The position numbers and the translations under genes are program-made. A stretch of 9,807 nucleotides of DNA, from positions 1 to 9,807 of the forward strand of contig NZ_CAMLGT010000140.1 in assembly GCF_946479605.1 (NCBI RefSeq), given 5' to 3'. The notes under the pieces are model-generated. The model was not told where the DNA came from. It did no database searches and was given only the letters and a program-made list of their open reading frames with translations. This DNA is from an uncultured Lacibacter sp. Its GTDB lineage: Bacteria > Bacteroidota > Bacteroidia > Chitinophagales > Chitinophagaceae. Positions 1 to 7,181 of this stretch are shown piece after piece (positions within the stretch are counted from its first letter, which is position 1; each line of letters begins with the position of its first letter).

Positions 1-5
1 CTTAA

Positions 6-37
6 CGCCAAGGCTGATCAATTTTAAAATTGTGGCG
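6..37. other. Palindrome in the gene-free left edge (1-238)
   Basis: Positions 19-32 form a perfect 14-base palindrome (CAATTTT followed by AAAATTG). It is flanked by CGCCA at 6-10 and TGGCG at 33-37, which can also pair, leaving an 8-base bulge on the left side. It could be the end of a transcription unit lying to the left, or a binding site for a dimeric protein. Two forward frames stay open from base 1 and close at 25-27 and 44-46, so the C-terminus of an upstream gene may be cut off here, but the fragments are too short to identify. The rest of 1-238 shows only a small GCAGC/GCTGC palindrome at 121-132. I see no clear promoter for the gene starting at 239. Confidence 0.35.
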
Positions 38-238
38 AGATGGTAAATGATAAGTAGCAAAGTGCAACTGCATGACGTTCTTTCTACATCTTTCAAACTG
101 ATTACCCCCTCCCGTGATGGGCAGCAAGCTGCTACACAGAAGAATGATTCAAGGGGTGGGTTAATAACCAAAATGGAAAAGAACAATCTAATTACTTGCA
201 GATTTTTTCAGTAGTTTACAATACCAAAATGTGTTGTT

Positions 239-1882
239 ATGCCATACTCCAACGTCCTCCTCGAATTTTTAAAGCACGAACAGGAACATCCACAAACTGT
301 TTTTCTGCGACAGCCATTTAACGGTGTGTGGAAAGAATGGACCCGGCAGCAGGCAGGAGATGAATGCAGAAGAATGGCAGCCGCATTGCATGCATTGAAT
401 TTGCCTGCAGGTTCGCATGTGGCCATTTTATCAAAGAACTGTGCTCATTGGCTCATGGCCGATCTGGCAATTATGATGGCTGGTTGTGTTTCCATCCCCA
501 TTTATCCAACATTAACAGCTGCATCTATACAACCTATCCTTGAGCATAGTAATTCAAAAGCAATCTTTATTGGCAAGCTTGATGATTTTGCATCACAGGA
601 AGCGGGCATCCCCTCACATCTTACCCGTATTGGATTTGATGATTACAACCGCAACGAACAACATAACTGGAATACATTAATTGCATCAGCTTCTCCACTT
701 GCAACATTGCATGAATGGAAACCCGATGATGTGTTTACAATCATTTATACATCGGGCACTACCGGTAAGGCCAAAGGCGTGATGCACACTTTCAACCACG
801 TACATGTTACAGCTACTACCGCCATCGCAGAATTGCAACTGACCAAACATCCTGCAATGTTATCCTACCTTCCGTTAAGTCATATTGCTGAGCGGATAGG
901 TATTGAATGTATCGGCATTTATCTCGGCGCTACTTATTCTTTTGTTGAATCCATCGACAGCTTTGCAAAAAATATCGGCGAAGTACAACCGCATATATTC
1001 TTTGCCGTTCCCCGTTTGTGGGGCAAGTTCAGGGAAGGTGTGTTGAATAAACTGCCACAGAAAAAACTCGATCTTCTCTTATCTATTCCTGTCATCAATA
1101 ACATCATTAAGAAAAGCATTAAAAAGAAACTTGGTCTTGCAAGGGCTGAATTTATTTTCAGTGGCTCAGCTCCGCTTTCGGTAGAAATGCAAAGCTGGTT
1201 TAACCGGCTTGATGTAAAAATATTGCAGGCATTGGGCATGACGGAAGATTGCCTGCTTGCACATTTTGAACGGCCAACTGCAAGACGCTTTGGCTCGGTT
1301 GGTAAACCATTTTCAGGCTTGCAGGTGAAAATTGCGGAAGATGGTGAATTGCGTTTAAAAAGTGCGGCCATTATGAAAGGTTATTATAACGAACCTGAAC
1401 TGACCGCTGAAGTATTTGACGAAGAAGGCTACCTGCGCACAGGCGATATTTGCGAGTACGATCATGATGGTTTTTTATTTGTAACCGGCCGTTTGAAAGA
1501 CCAGTTTAAAACGGATAAAGGAAAATTCATTTCACCTACGCCTATTGAATTAAAGCTTTGTGCAAATACAGATATTGAAATGGCCTGTGTGGTAGGCATG
1601 GGTATTCCCCAGCCTATTGCATTAGTAACGCTTTCTGAACTGGGCAAACAAAAAACAAAAGAGCAGCTGATTGAAAGTTTATCTTCAACACTTGCAACAG
1701 TAAATAGTACACTTGAACATCATGAGCAGGTGGCAAAAGCAGTTATAATGAAGGAAAACTGGAGCATGGAAAACGGTTTGCTTACACCAACAATGAAAGT
1801 AAAACGAAACCAGGTAGAAAAAATTCATCAGCAGTTCTATCCTAAGTGGTTTTCTGAAAAAGGGAAAGTGATTTGGGAATAG
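239..1882 (+). CDS. AMP-forming long-chain acyl-CoA synthetase (FadD/FAA1-type)
   Basis: Predicted to activate fatty acids: fatty acid plus ATP gives acyl-adenylate, then acyl-CoA, feeding lipid synthesis or beta-oxidation. The 547-residue product has the ANL-superfamily signatures in order. The P-loop IYTSGTTGKAKG is at residues 169-180. An LGMTED adenine-binding motif lies near 332-337, with L where most relatives have Y. YLRTGD is at 398-403. The hinge GRLKDQFKTDKGKFISP is at 417-433, and LTPTMKVKRNQV at 515-526 holds the C-terminal lysine region. The hinge and C-terminal motifs resemble the long-chain (COG1022) branch rather than acetyl-CoA synthetases. At 547 residues it is somewhat shorter than the roughly 600 common in that branch, but nothing essential seems missing. 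The ATG at 239 has no Shine-Dalgarno sequence. A methyltransferase gene follows after 17 nt, probably co-transcribed. The exact chain-length preference cannot be read from the sequence. Confidence 0.9.
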   Translation: MPYSNVLLEFLKHEQEHPQTVFLRQPFNGVWKEWTRQQAGDECRRMAAALHALNLPAGSHVAILSKNCAHWLMADLAIMMAGCVSIPIYPTLTAASIQPILEHSNSKAIFIGKLDDFASQEAGIPSHLTRIGFDDYNRNEQHNWNTLIASASPLATLHEWKPDDVFTIIYTSGTTGKAKGVMHTFNHVHVTATTAIAELQLTKHPAMLSYLPLSHIAERIGIECIGIYLGATYSFVESIDSFAKNIGEVQPHIFFAVPRLWGKFREGVLNKLPQKKLDLLLSIPVINNIIKKSIKKKLGLARAEFIFSGSAPLSVEMQSWFNRLDVKILQALGMTEDCLLAHFERPTARRFGSVGKPFSGLQVKIAEDGELRLKSAAIMKGYYNEPELTAEVFDEEGYLRTGDICEYDHDGFLFVTGRLKDQFKTDKGKFISPTPIELKLCANTDIEMACVVGMGIPQPIALVTLSELGKQKTKEQLIESLSSTLATVNSTLEHHEQVAKAVIMKENWSMENGLLTPTMKVKRNQVEKIHQQFYPKWFSEKGKVIWE

Positions 1883-1899
1883 ATTGTTTCTTTGCATAG

Positions 1900-2538
1900 A
1901 TGCAATTACAAACTACGTTACGCAATTTTCAATTCGGCAAATTTCAATTTGATGCGTTTATACCGGATGCTGATGTGTTACAAAAATGGTATCAGCAACG
2001 GCTGAAAACAAATGAACATACCCCGGCTCCTTACTGGGCACAGGTTTGGGCTGCAGCATATGCGCTGTGTAATTTTCTTGCTAACAGGAATGAACTCATC
2101 AGCAATAAAACTGTTGTTGAATTAGCTGCCGGTCTTGGCTTACCTTCTTTTCTTGCTGCACAAACTGCAAGTGCTGTTCTTTGCAGCGATGTATCGGCCG
2201 ATGCAGTGGAACTGATGCAAAAATCAATTGAACAAAATAAATTGAATAATTGTACTGCAACTGTACTTGATTGGAATCAATTGCCGCCTGATCTTACTAC
2301 CGACGTACTCTTACTCAGCGACATTAACTACGAACCACAGGTGTTTGAATCATTGTACAACATACTTGTATCGTTTTTGGAGAAAGGAACGACCATCATT
2401 CTTTCTACCCCACAACGTTTAATGGCGAAACCGTTTATTGAGCAACTGCAGCCGCTTGTAATTGAAAATTATTCCGATACCATTACTGCTGTTGAGCCGC
2501 ATACAGATTGCTCGGTTTTTGTATTGAAGATTACTTAG
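1900..2538 (+). CDS. Class I SAM-dependent methyltransferase, protein-lysine/Nnt1-like (COG3897, METTL-type)
   Basis: A 212-residue Rossmann-fold methyltransferase. PYWAQVW at 44-50 is the proline/tryptophan-rich motif typical of the METTL20/METTL21 protein-lysine methyltransferases and the COG3897 'nicotinamide N-methylase-like' proteins. The SAM-binding glycine motif VVELAAGLGLPS spans 72-83. D97 is the expected acidic residue that holds the SAM ribose. LDW at 123-125 and the motif-II stretch LLLSDINYE at 137-145 follow. This suggests methylation of a protein side chain, by family analogy with ETF-beta or elongation-factor methyltransferases, but the substrate cannot be deduced. There is no signal peptide, so it is cytoplasmic. 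It begins 17 nt after the acyl-CoA ligase gene and probably shares its transcript. It converges on the minus-strand operon, with a long inverted repeat between them. Confidence 0.82.
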   Translation: MQLQTTLRNFQFGKFQFDAFIPDADVLQKWYQQRLKTNEHTPAPYWAQVWAAAYALCNFLANRNELISNKTVVELAAGLGLPSFLAAQTASAVLCSDVSADAVELMQKSIEQNKLNNCTATVLDWNQLPPDLTTDVLLLSDINYEPQVFESLYNILVSFLEKGTTIILSTPQRLMAKPFIEQLQPLVIENYSDTITAVEPHTDCSVFVLKIT

Positions 2539-2553
2539 GTGCAGAGAAAAATA

Positions 2554-2702
2554 ACGCAGAAAACTTCGCAAAGTTGACTCAGACCTGACAGGTTAAGCTC
2601 TCTTTATTTGCATCAAAACAATTAGCACACAACACTACTTAATTAAATCTGTCAGGTCAAGCAAAATCCTTCTTGCTCCTTTGTGCCTTTGAGTTTTTGC
2701 GG
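2554..2702. repeat. Long imperfect inverted repeat between convergent genes
   Basis: The core is a perfect 10-base inverted repeat: GACCTGACAG at 2582-2591 and CTGTCAGGTC at 2649-2658, extendable inward by a G-T pair and two A-T pairs. Outside the core the arms keep similarity with gaps. CGCAAAG at 2567-2573 faces CTTTGTG at 2679-2685. CGCAGAAAACT starting near 2555 faces AGTTTTTGCG ending near 2701. The centre (about 2595-2645) is AT-rich and shows no ORF. It sits exactly between two convergent gene ends, where it could fold in either transcript and act as a bidirectional terminator. The layout also fits a decayed MITE-like or REP-like element. No transposase and no clear target-site duplication are visible. 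Confidence 0.6.
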
Positions 2703-2708
2703 CAAACT

Positions 2709-3137
2709 CTACTTATTCAACAGTTTCTCCAACCGTTTCAGATCGGTTATTTCAGCAGGCGATAAAATTTCGTTGTTCTCGTACTTGGCTTTTAAAAACA
2801 ACACCTGTTTATGTTGCGGATATTTTGCAAGTATTGCATCAATAATAGTACCTGTTGCTTCATCTTTTGTAAACATGGCTGTAGGTGCGCTGGCAGCGCT
2901 ACGTTCTTTGGTGGGCTTGCGTAAAATAATGGCTTCGAGTGTAGCCAGTTTATGCGCTGGAATTTCCGGTACTTTTAATGCTTTCGAACGCAAACCTTCT
3001 AATTGCTTTTTGCTTAGTCCGCCACGTTCTGCATATTGAAAAGCGAGGCTTTGCACAAAAGTAGAATCTGGTCTTGCTGCCAATAGCAGGTCAAGCACAT
3101 CTTTCACCACATCTACATCTACTTTTTTGCGTTGCAT
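2709..3137 (-). CDS. Small helical protein of unknown function with an internal duplication
   Basis: A 142-residue, charged, probably all-helical cytoplasmic protein that I cannot assign to a named family. It consists of two related halves. Residues 14-49 align without gaps to 98-133. Shared positions include D16/D100, L19/L103, A20/A104, P23/P107, V28/V112, L31/L115, Y35/Y119, LS at 41-42/125-126 and L49/L133. The halves are joined by a linker that is rich in alanine, serine and threonine around residues 77-93. The first half carries an SLxxQxxxxGxLSxKQ pattern (30-45), a short helical motif I recall from assorted bacterial and phage proteins without a common function. It is the last gene of the minus-strand operon, starting 4 nt after the stop of tcdA, so translation is probably coupled. 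There is no signal peptide, membrane segment or catalytic motif. Confidence 0.72.
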   Translation of the reverse strand: MQRKKVDVDVVKDVLDLLLAARPDSTFVQSLAFQYAERGGLSKKQLEGLRSKALKVPEIPAHKLATLEAIILRKPTKERSAASAPTAMFTKDEATGTIIDAILAKYPQHKQVLFLKAKYENNEILSPAEITDLKRLEKLLNK

Positions 3138-3141
3138 GTTC

Positions 3142-3882
3142 TTATTTTTCGTTTTTCACCTGTTCAATCAAATCACGGATAACCACCGATGCCGTTGTTG
3201 CACCAAACACCGCCGGCAAATAAGAAATCGTTCCGTAAGCCGATTTCTTGTAATTCTTTCCATCGGTTAACATCAAACTTTCTTTAATGGGTTGCTCAGG
3301 TGAAAACACAACCTTTATTCCACGGCGGATACCGTGACCTTTTAAATTTTTCCTGATCTGCTGTGCAAACGGACAGTTATAGGTTTTCGAAATATCTACC
3401 ACCCGCAATTGTGTAGGATCAAGTTTTGCACCTGCACCCATACTGCTTACCAATGGCAATTTACTTTCATAAGCAAGTCGTATAAATGTGATCTTCGGTG
3501 TAATGCTGTCAATGGCATCAATGATATAATCGGGTTTGTAGGAAAGTTGCTGCACAACCATTTCCGGATTAACAAATTCCTTCACCACATTCAGCTCCAG
3601 TTCAGGATTGATCGCTTGCAGGCGTTCGGCCATGATCAATGCTTTTGATACCCCATGATTAGTTGCCAATGCGGGCAATTGCCGGTTGCGGTTAGTAGGA
3701 TCCACCACATCCCCATCAATGATCGTCATTTTACCAACACCGCTGCGGGCTATAAACTCTGCAGCAAAAGAACCTACGCCACCCATTCCCACTACCATCA
3801 CATGCTTTTGTGTGAGTGCACGAACGGTCTCTTCGCCGATCAATAAACTGGTGCGTGAAAGCCAAGAAATATCTGTCATCAT
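3142..3882 (-). CDS. tcdA: tRNA threonylcarbamoyladenosine dehydratase (TcdA/CsdL)
   Basis: An E1-like ATP-dependent enzyme that cyclises N6-threonylcarbamoyladenosine at tRNA position 37 to ct6A, improving decoding of ANN codons. The 246-residue product has the nucleotide-binding GMGGVG at 32-37, acidic D56 and D58, and NRNRQ at 64-68 for ATP contacts. DAIDS is at 122-126. The TcdA-specific stretch DISKTYNCPFAQ lies around 163-174, and GTISYLPAVFG at 217-227 matches the GSxSFxPxxxG signature near the C-terminus. It lacks the ubiquitin-like-protein chemistry of ThiF/MoeB partners, and no such partner gene is nearby. It is slightly shorter than the 268-residue E. coli protein. The ATGATG start overlaps the stop of the TatD-family gene by 4 nt (ATGA), a sign of translational coupling. 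The next gene begins 4 nt after its stop. Confidence 0.92.
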   Translation of the reverse strand: MMTDISWLSRTSLLIGEETVRALTQKHVMVVGMGGVGSFAAEFIARSGVGKMTIIDGDVVDPTNRNRQLPALATNHGVSKALIMAERLQAINPELELNVVKEFVNPEMVVQQLSYKPDYIIDAIDSITPKITFIRLAYESKLPLVSSMGAGAKLDPTQLRVVDISKTYNCPFAQQIRKNLKGHGIRRGIKVVFSPEQPIKESLMLTDGKNYKKSAYGTISYLPAVFGATTASVVIRDLIEQVKNEK

Positions 3883-4538
3883 CTTCTTGTAATTATTTCG
3901 CCAAATACTTTGGCTGCGTTTTTTGAAAGCTGCAAACTAAGCGAATCTTCATCAATTTGAAAAGCAGAAGCTGCCAGCGAATAAATTTCCTGTATGGTTG
4001 CCGTGCTGTTATCTGTTTCCAGTAATACCTGCTCAAGCGGCAAAGCGGCTAAAACAGTACGCAGGTTTTCTTTCATTAACCCATGACCAAACGACAAATA
4101 ATAACCCTGTGCCATTAACTGCAATGCCAACTCTTTGCTTTTGGTAAAGCCATGAAACAGAACCGGAACTTTTATATTGTGTTGTTTCAACAAACTTATC
4201 GCTTCGGAATGTGCACGAACGCAATGAACGATCAACGGTTTTTGCAATTCATTTGCTAATTGGATATGTGCAGCGAAAACTGTTTGCTGCAATGCAAAAT
4301 CAGTTGTACATACTTTGTCTAACCCTGCTTCGCCAACCGCCACTATATTTTGCAAACGACATTTTTCCTTTGCTGTTTGAAACTGCTGTTGCCAGGTTTC
4401 TGCAGTAATAAACCATGGGTGCAGACCAACGGAATACAAACTACCGGCTTCTATTGTGTCAAAATTTTTATACAGGTTACCGATGCTGATGATCCCTTCA
4501 ACCGGTTGTGCATGATGTGTATGAACGTTGATGTACAA
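3879..4538 (-). CDS. TatD-family metal-dependent hydrolase (putative DNase), TTG start
   Basis: A TIM-barrel amidohydrolase-like protein of 219 residues, a little short for TatD proteins (about 250-265). The expected metal ligands are all present: HxH at H6 and H8, E70 in VGEAGLD, H105 in IVHC, H129 in FHGF, and D176 in LETDN. Characterised TatD relatives are Mg-dependent 3'-5' exonucleases or DNases, so DNA repair or turnover is the best guess for this cytoplasmic protein. The start is TTG at 4538. The frame upstream is closed by TAA at 4550-4548 with no ATG or GTG after it, and the first internal candidates would remove the essential HxH. The gene begins 17 nt after the MBL hydrolase gene and overlaps tcdA by 4 nt. 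Confidence 0.88.
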   Translation of the reverse strand: MYINVHTHHAQPVEGIISIGNLYKNFDTIEAGSLYSVGLHPWFITAETWQQQFQTAKEKCRLQNIVAVGEAGLDKVCTTDFALQQTVFAAHIQLANELQKPLIVHCVRAHSEAISLLKQHNIKVPVLFHGFTKSKELALQLMAQGYYLSFGHGLMKENLRTVLAALPLEQVLLETDNSTATIQEIYSLAASAFQIDEDSLSLQLSKNAAKVFGEIITRR

Positions 4539-4555
4539 ATGAAAGAATTAAAACA

Positions 4556-5398
4556 TTAAAACAAACTCAACTGGTTTTGATCGGGCAGTTGCTTTTTCTT
4601 TTTCAGCATGGAACGGCGAACAACAGTAGTTACGCCATCAATACAAAACAATTCCGATTCCTGGTAACGTGAAGCAACCACAACTTTTGTTGCACCGGCA
4701 TGTGACTGAAACAATGCATCCACCACTTCGGGTGTATTGTTATTTTTCGAGAGATGTGATAAAATAAGATGACTGAGTTGCGGTGTGCGGTAATTTAAAA
4801 AAACATCCAAGGCCTGTTGGTTCGATAAATGGCCTTCATCGCCACTGATGCGGCGTTTGAGATGATAAGGATAATCGCCGTTCGCCAACATGGTTTCGCA
4901 GTAATTGCTTTCTAAAAAAACAGCATGGCTTTGTTGAAAATGTTTGAGTACCTCTTTGCAGGCATAACCAATATCAGTAATAACAGAAACATTAATTGAT
5001 TGATGCGAGATCATAAAGCTGAATGGATCAGCAGCATCATGCGATTTTGAAAAACATTTCACCTGCAGCTCATCAATCCATACTTCTTCATCTTTACCAA
5101 AATGTTTCAGCAGCTGTACATCAACTGAAAGGCTGGTATTGTTCCATGTTTTTTCCGATACATAAACCGGCAGCTGATGCTTTTTGCTCAACACTTCCAG
5201 TCCGTTAATATGATCGCTGTGTTCATGTGAAATGAAAACTGCTTTCACTTGTTGCATATCAAGCCCCAGGCGTTTCATTCTTTTTTCAGTTTCACGACAC
5301 GATAAACCCGCATCAATCAACACAGCCGTAACACCGTTACTTACGTAATAACAGTTTGCATTACTGCCGGAATTAAGTGAAGTGAAATAAACAGCCAC
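4556..5398 (-). CDS. MBL-fold metallo-hydrolase (YycJ/WalJ-type) with a C-terminal clamp-binding motif
   Basis: A metallo-beta-lactamase-fold hydrolase of the YycJ/WalJ branch (COG1235), whose studied members act on nucleic acids. Numbering from the GTG start at 5398, residues SHEHSDH at 57-63 give the HxHxDH metal motif. Further ligands are likely H120 (KSHD), D142 (ITDIG) and H215 (LSHLS). LESN at 162-165 and GHLSN at 189-193 are typical of this branch. I prefer GTG 5398 because the family begins about five residues before the SLNSGSN stretch. An in-frame ATG at 5458, one base after the stop of the preceding gene, would add 20 residues, and ATG 5422 would add 8. The C-terminus is a KKKK run followed by QLSLF, matching the bacterial sliding-clamp-binding consensus QL[SD]LF. 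Second gene of the operon. Confidence 0.87.
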   Translation of the reverse strand: MAVYFTSLNSGSNANCYYVSNGVTAVLIDAGLSCRETEKRMKRLGLDMQQVKAVFISHEHSDHINGLEVLSKKHQLPVYVSEKTWNNTSLSVDVQLLKHFGKDEEVWIDELQVKCFSKSHDAADPFSFMISHQSINVSVITDIGYACKEVLKHFQQSHAVFLESNYCETMLANGDYPYHLKRRISGDEGHLSNQQALDVFLNYRTPQLSHLILSHLSKNNNTPEVVDALFQSHAGATKVVVASRYQESELFCIDGVTTVVRRSMLKKKKQLPDQNQLSLF

Positions 5399-5402
5399 GG
5401 AG

Positions 5403-5410
5403 CAAAAATA
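5403..5410 (-). promoter_or_regulatory. Possible internal -7 box for the MBL hydrolase
   Basis: On the minus strand this reads TATTTTTG, a match to the Bacteroidota -7 element TAnnTTTG, ending 4 nt before the preferred GTG start at 5398. No TTTG -33 element is seen at the usual 19-21 nt spacing. It may allow a leaderless or near-leaderless internal transcript, but in AT-rich DNA a chance match is quite possible. Confidence 0.25.
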
Positions 5411-5459
5411 AGTATTCAACATGTTTGATGAGGGAAATAAAAGCCAGGCAAACGACATG

Positions 5460-6896
5460 CTATATTTTTCGGATATGAAGTTTCTTTCCCGGTTTTAGTT
5501 TTTTTAACCGTACATCAGCTTTTGCTTCTGCATGGATAATAATATGAACACCTTCTGCACCTGTTGAAATTTCGCAATGATGAATAGCCAGCTCTTCAAA
5601 ATTCAGCTCCAGCTTATCGCTTTTATTGCCTTTGGCAATGGCGTTTTCCACCAAACGTGGAAGGGTATCTATCAGCGAATGCAGCTCAACCACCAGTTGC
5701 GATGCAATGGTATCTTTCAGTTGCTTGTGCAGAAGCATATCACCTGCAGTTACCAAGGCATTATCGCTGCTAACAGTATAATCAAAATCTTTCACTGTTA
5801 ATGCCAGAGTGGTTGCATCAAACTCCAGCTTGCCACTTGCCACCAGTTTAGCAGAAACATCATTACCAGTTTTTACTTCTACGGAAATACCTGCAGCCGA
5901 TGCATAAGCCTTCACCGATTTTATAGCAAGCGAATAGCCTTCAGCAGTAATTGTTTTGCCTTTCAGGTGTTCATTCAACTGTTCATTTATTTCATCAAAA
6001 GAAGTAAACGCATACAAATGAATATCGGAATGTGGTGATGCGTCTTTCAGAAATTTGTAAGGAGGCAATGCTGCCACCGGTTGCAAGGCGGTGGTATCCG
6101 TAAGCATTTTTGTAGTAGCCAGCACTTTCGTTTGGCAGATGATGGCTGTTTGATCAAGCATGATTTTTCCTTCAATCGATGTGCAATAAAAACGCAACCA
6201 CAACATTTTCTTTTTACGGTTGATGACCATTGGCTTTTGCAGATCGTTCCACACTTTTTCAATTGGTTGCCGCATTGATACCGATTGCCCGATCTCTCTG
6301 TCGAGTATGGTTGTAAGTTGTTTTTGATTTTCATCCACCCATGCATTGATCTTTTTGGTGAGATTTTTTTTGAAAGGACCTAAACGAAACACAGGTTCTT
6401 TTACCCATTCAATTTTTCTGATATGAAAAGCAGTAACAAATCCCCAGTCTTTTTGCAATGAAACAGGAGTTGAAAGCTGCACATTTACAACTGTGGTCAC
6501 AGCTTCGGCAGAATTAGTAAATCCTTTTCCTAACCTGCTTTTTGTGAGTATGATTTCAGCTAGTAAAGGAACCGTGCAGATCAGTTCTTTTCCGTTTGAA
6601 CGAATGGTTATAGTGCCCCGCTTTGTAAAAGAAAGTATTGCTTCATCACGTTCATCATTCAATGGGTTTATAACCGTTTCTAGAAATTTCCCTTTGATAA
6701 CATTGTTGATCCATTGCTCAAAATTTTTCAATTCATACTTTACAGGAAGATTAAATACTGACAATGGAAGATCAACAGCTACACTATCTGTTATTGCCAA
6801 AGGAGGGGGTGCTGCAGTTTGCTGCATACAGCCACGGCAGCCCGTAAACACTATAAACAACACAGCAATTCCTGTTATGAATAAAGCCGGTTTCAT
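5460..6896 (-). CDS. DUF4403-family lipoprotein
   Basis: Chosen from ATG 6896 (478 residues), because the product then begins MKPALF with a hydrophobic stretch and FTGC at 17-20, a plausible lipobox that would place the protein on a membrane facing the periplasm. An ATG at 6923 would add nine polar residues before the signal and is less likely. The body matches my knowledge of DUF4403: an IEKVWNDLQ helix near 212-220, then an LWLR stretch (about 232-235), and a LPPY-like segment (277-280) before the second half. Two segments resemble each other: ELKNFEQWINNVIKGK (55-70) and SFDEINEQLNEHLKGK (299-314). Each sits at the start of a long beta-rich region, suggesting two related modules. The family has no proven function, and a lipid-binding role is only a guess. 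First gene of the operon; its stop lies 1 nt before an ATG of the next gene. Confidence 0.82.
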   Translation of the reverse strand: MKPALFITGIAVLFIVFTGCRGCMQQTAAPPPLAITDSVAVDLPLSVFNLPVKYELKNFEQWINNVIKGKFLETVINPLNDERDEAILSFTKRGTITIRSNGKELICTVPLLAEIILTKSRLGKGFTNSAEAVTTVVNVQLSTPVSLQKDWGFVTAFHIRKIEWVKEPVFRLGPFKKNLTKKINAWVDENQKQLTTILDREIGQSVSMRQPIEKVWNDLQKPMVINRKKKMLWLRFYCTSIEGKIMLDQTAIICQTKVLATTKMLTDTTALQPVAALPPYKFLKDASPHSDIHLYAFTSFDEINEQLNEHLKGKTITAEGYSLAIKSVKAYASAAGISVEVKTGNDVSAKLVASGKLEFDATTLALTVKDFDYTVSSDNALVTAGDMLLHKQLKDTIASQLVVELHSLIDTLPRLVENAIAKGNKSDKLELNFEELAIHHCEISTGAEGVHIIIHAEAKADVRLKKLKPGKKLHIRKI

Positions 6897-7080
6897 TCCA
6901 TGTGTATGGTTGAATATACTCAATAACTATTGTTGATAAGATATGTAAAATGGTATAAGCATAAACAGTACCGCAAACTTTCACAGGCATTATCTTTTTT
7001 TATTTCAGCCTGAAACTGCCTGAAAATATTTTTTCTGCTTTCACTGATTTACGAAAAATAAATTTCATCGTCCGTTAACG

Positions 7081-7109
7081 TTTCCACATCCTGTGAATAA
7101 GTACCTTTA
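7081..7109 (+). promoter_or_regulatory. Weak candidate phoH promoter
   Basis: TTTC at 7081-7084, a 17-nt spacer, and TACCTTTA at 7102-7109 resemble the Bacteroidota TTTG / TAnnTTTG promoter with one mismatch in each box. If used, it would give phoH a leader of about 160 nt that includes the hairpin and both palindromes. The match is imperfect and the spacing slightly short. Confidence 0.2.
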
Positions 7110-7158
7110 TGAAAATCAGTTTTCAATAAGTAATATTGGAATAGATGGAAGGGTTAGA

Positions 7159-7181
7159 AGTATCGCACCCAAAACGATACT
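7159..7181 (+). repeat. Hairpin upstream of phoH
   Basis: AGTATCG (7159-7165) and CGATACT (7175-7181) form a perfect 7-bp stem around a 9-nt loop, CACCCAAAA. No T-tract follows, so it is not an intrinsic terminator. It may be part of the phoH 5' UTR or an operator. Confidence 0.4.

Noticed and set aside
1872..1899. Promoter between the acyl-CoA ligase and methyltransferase genes
   Set aside because: Two TTTG sequences occur but the spacing is wrong and there is no TA at the -7 box; co-transcription explains the 17-nt gap better.
2683..3039. Plus-strand open frame opposite the small operon protein
   Set aside because: It runs antisense to a gene with internal duplication and operon linkage, and its translation looks like no protein family.
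5220..5236. A parS-like stretch (TTCATGTGAAA core)
   Set aside because: Only about 10 of 16 positions match the parS consensus, and the bases encode the conserved HEHSDH metal motif of the MBL hydrolase, so the resemblance is explained by coding constraint.
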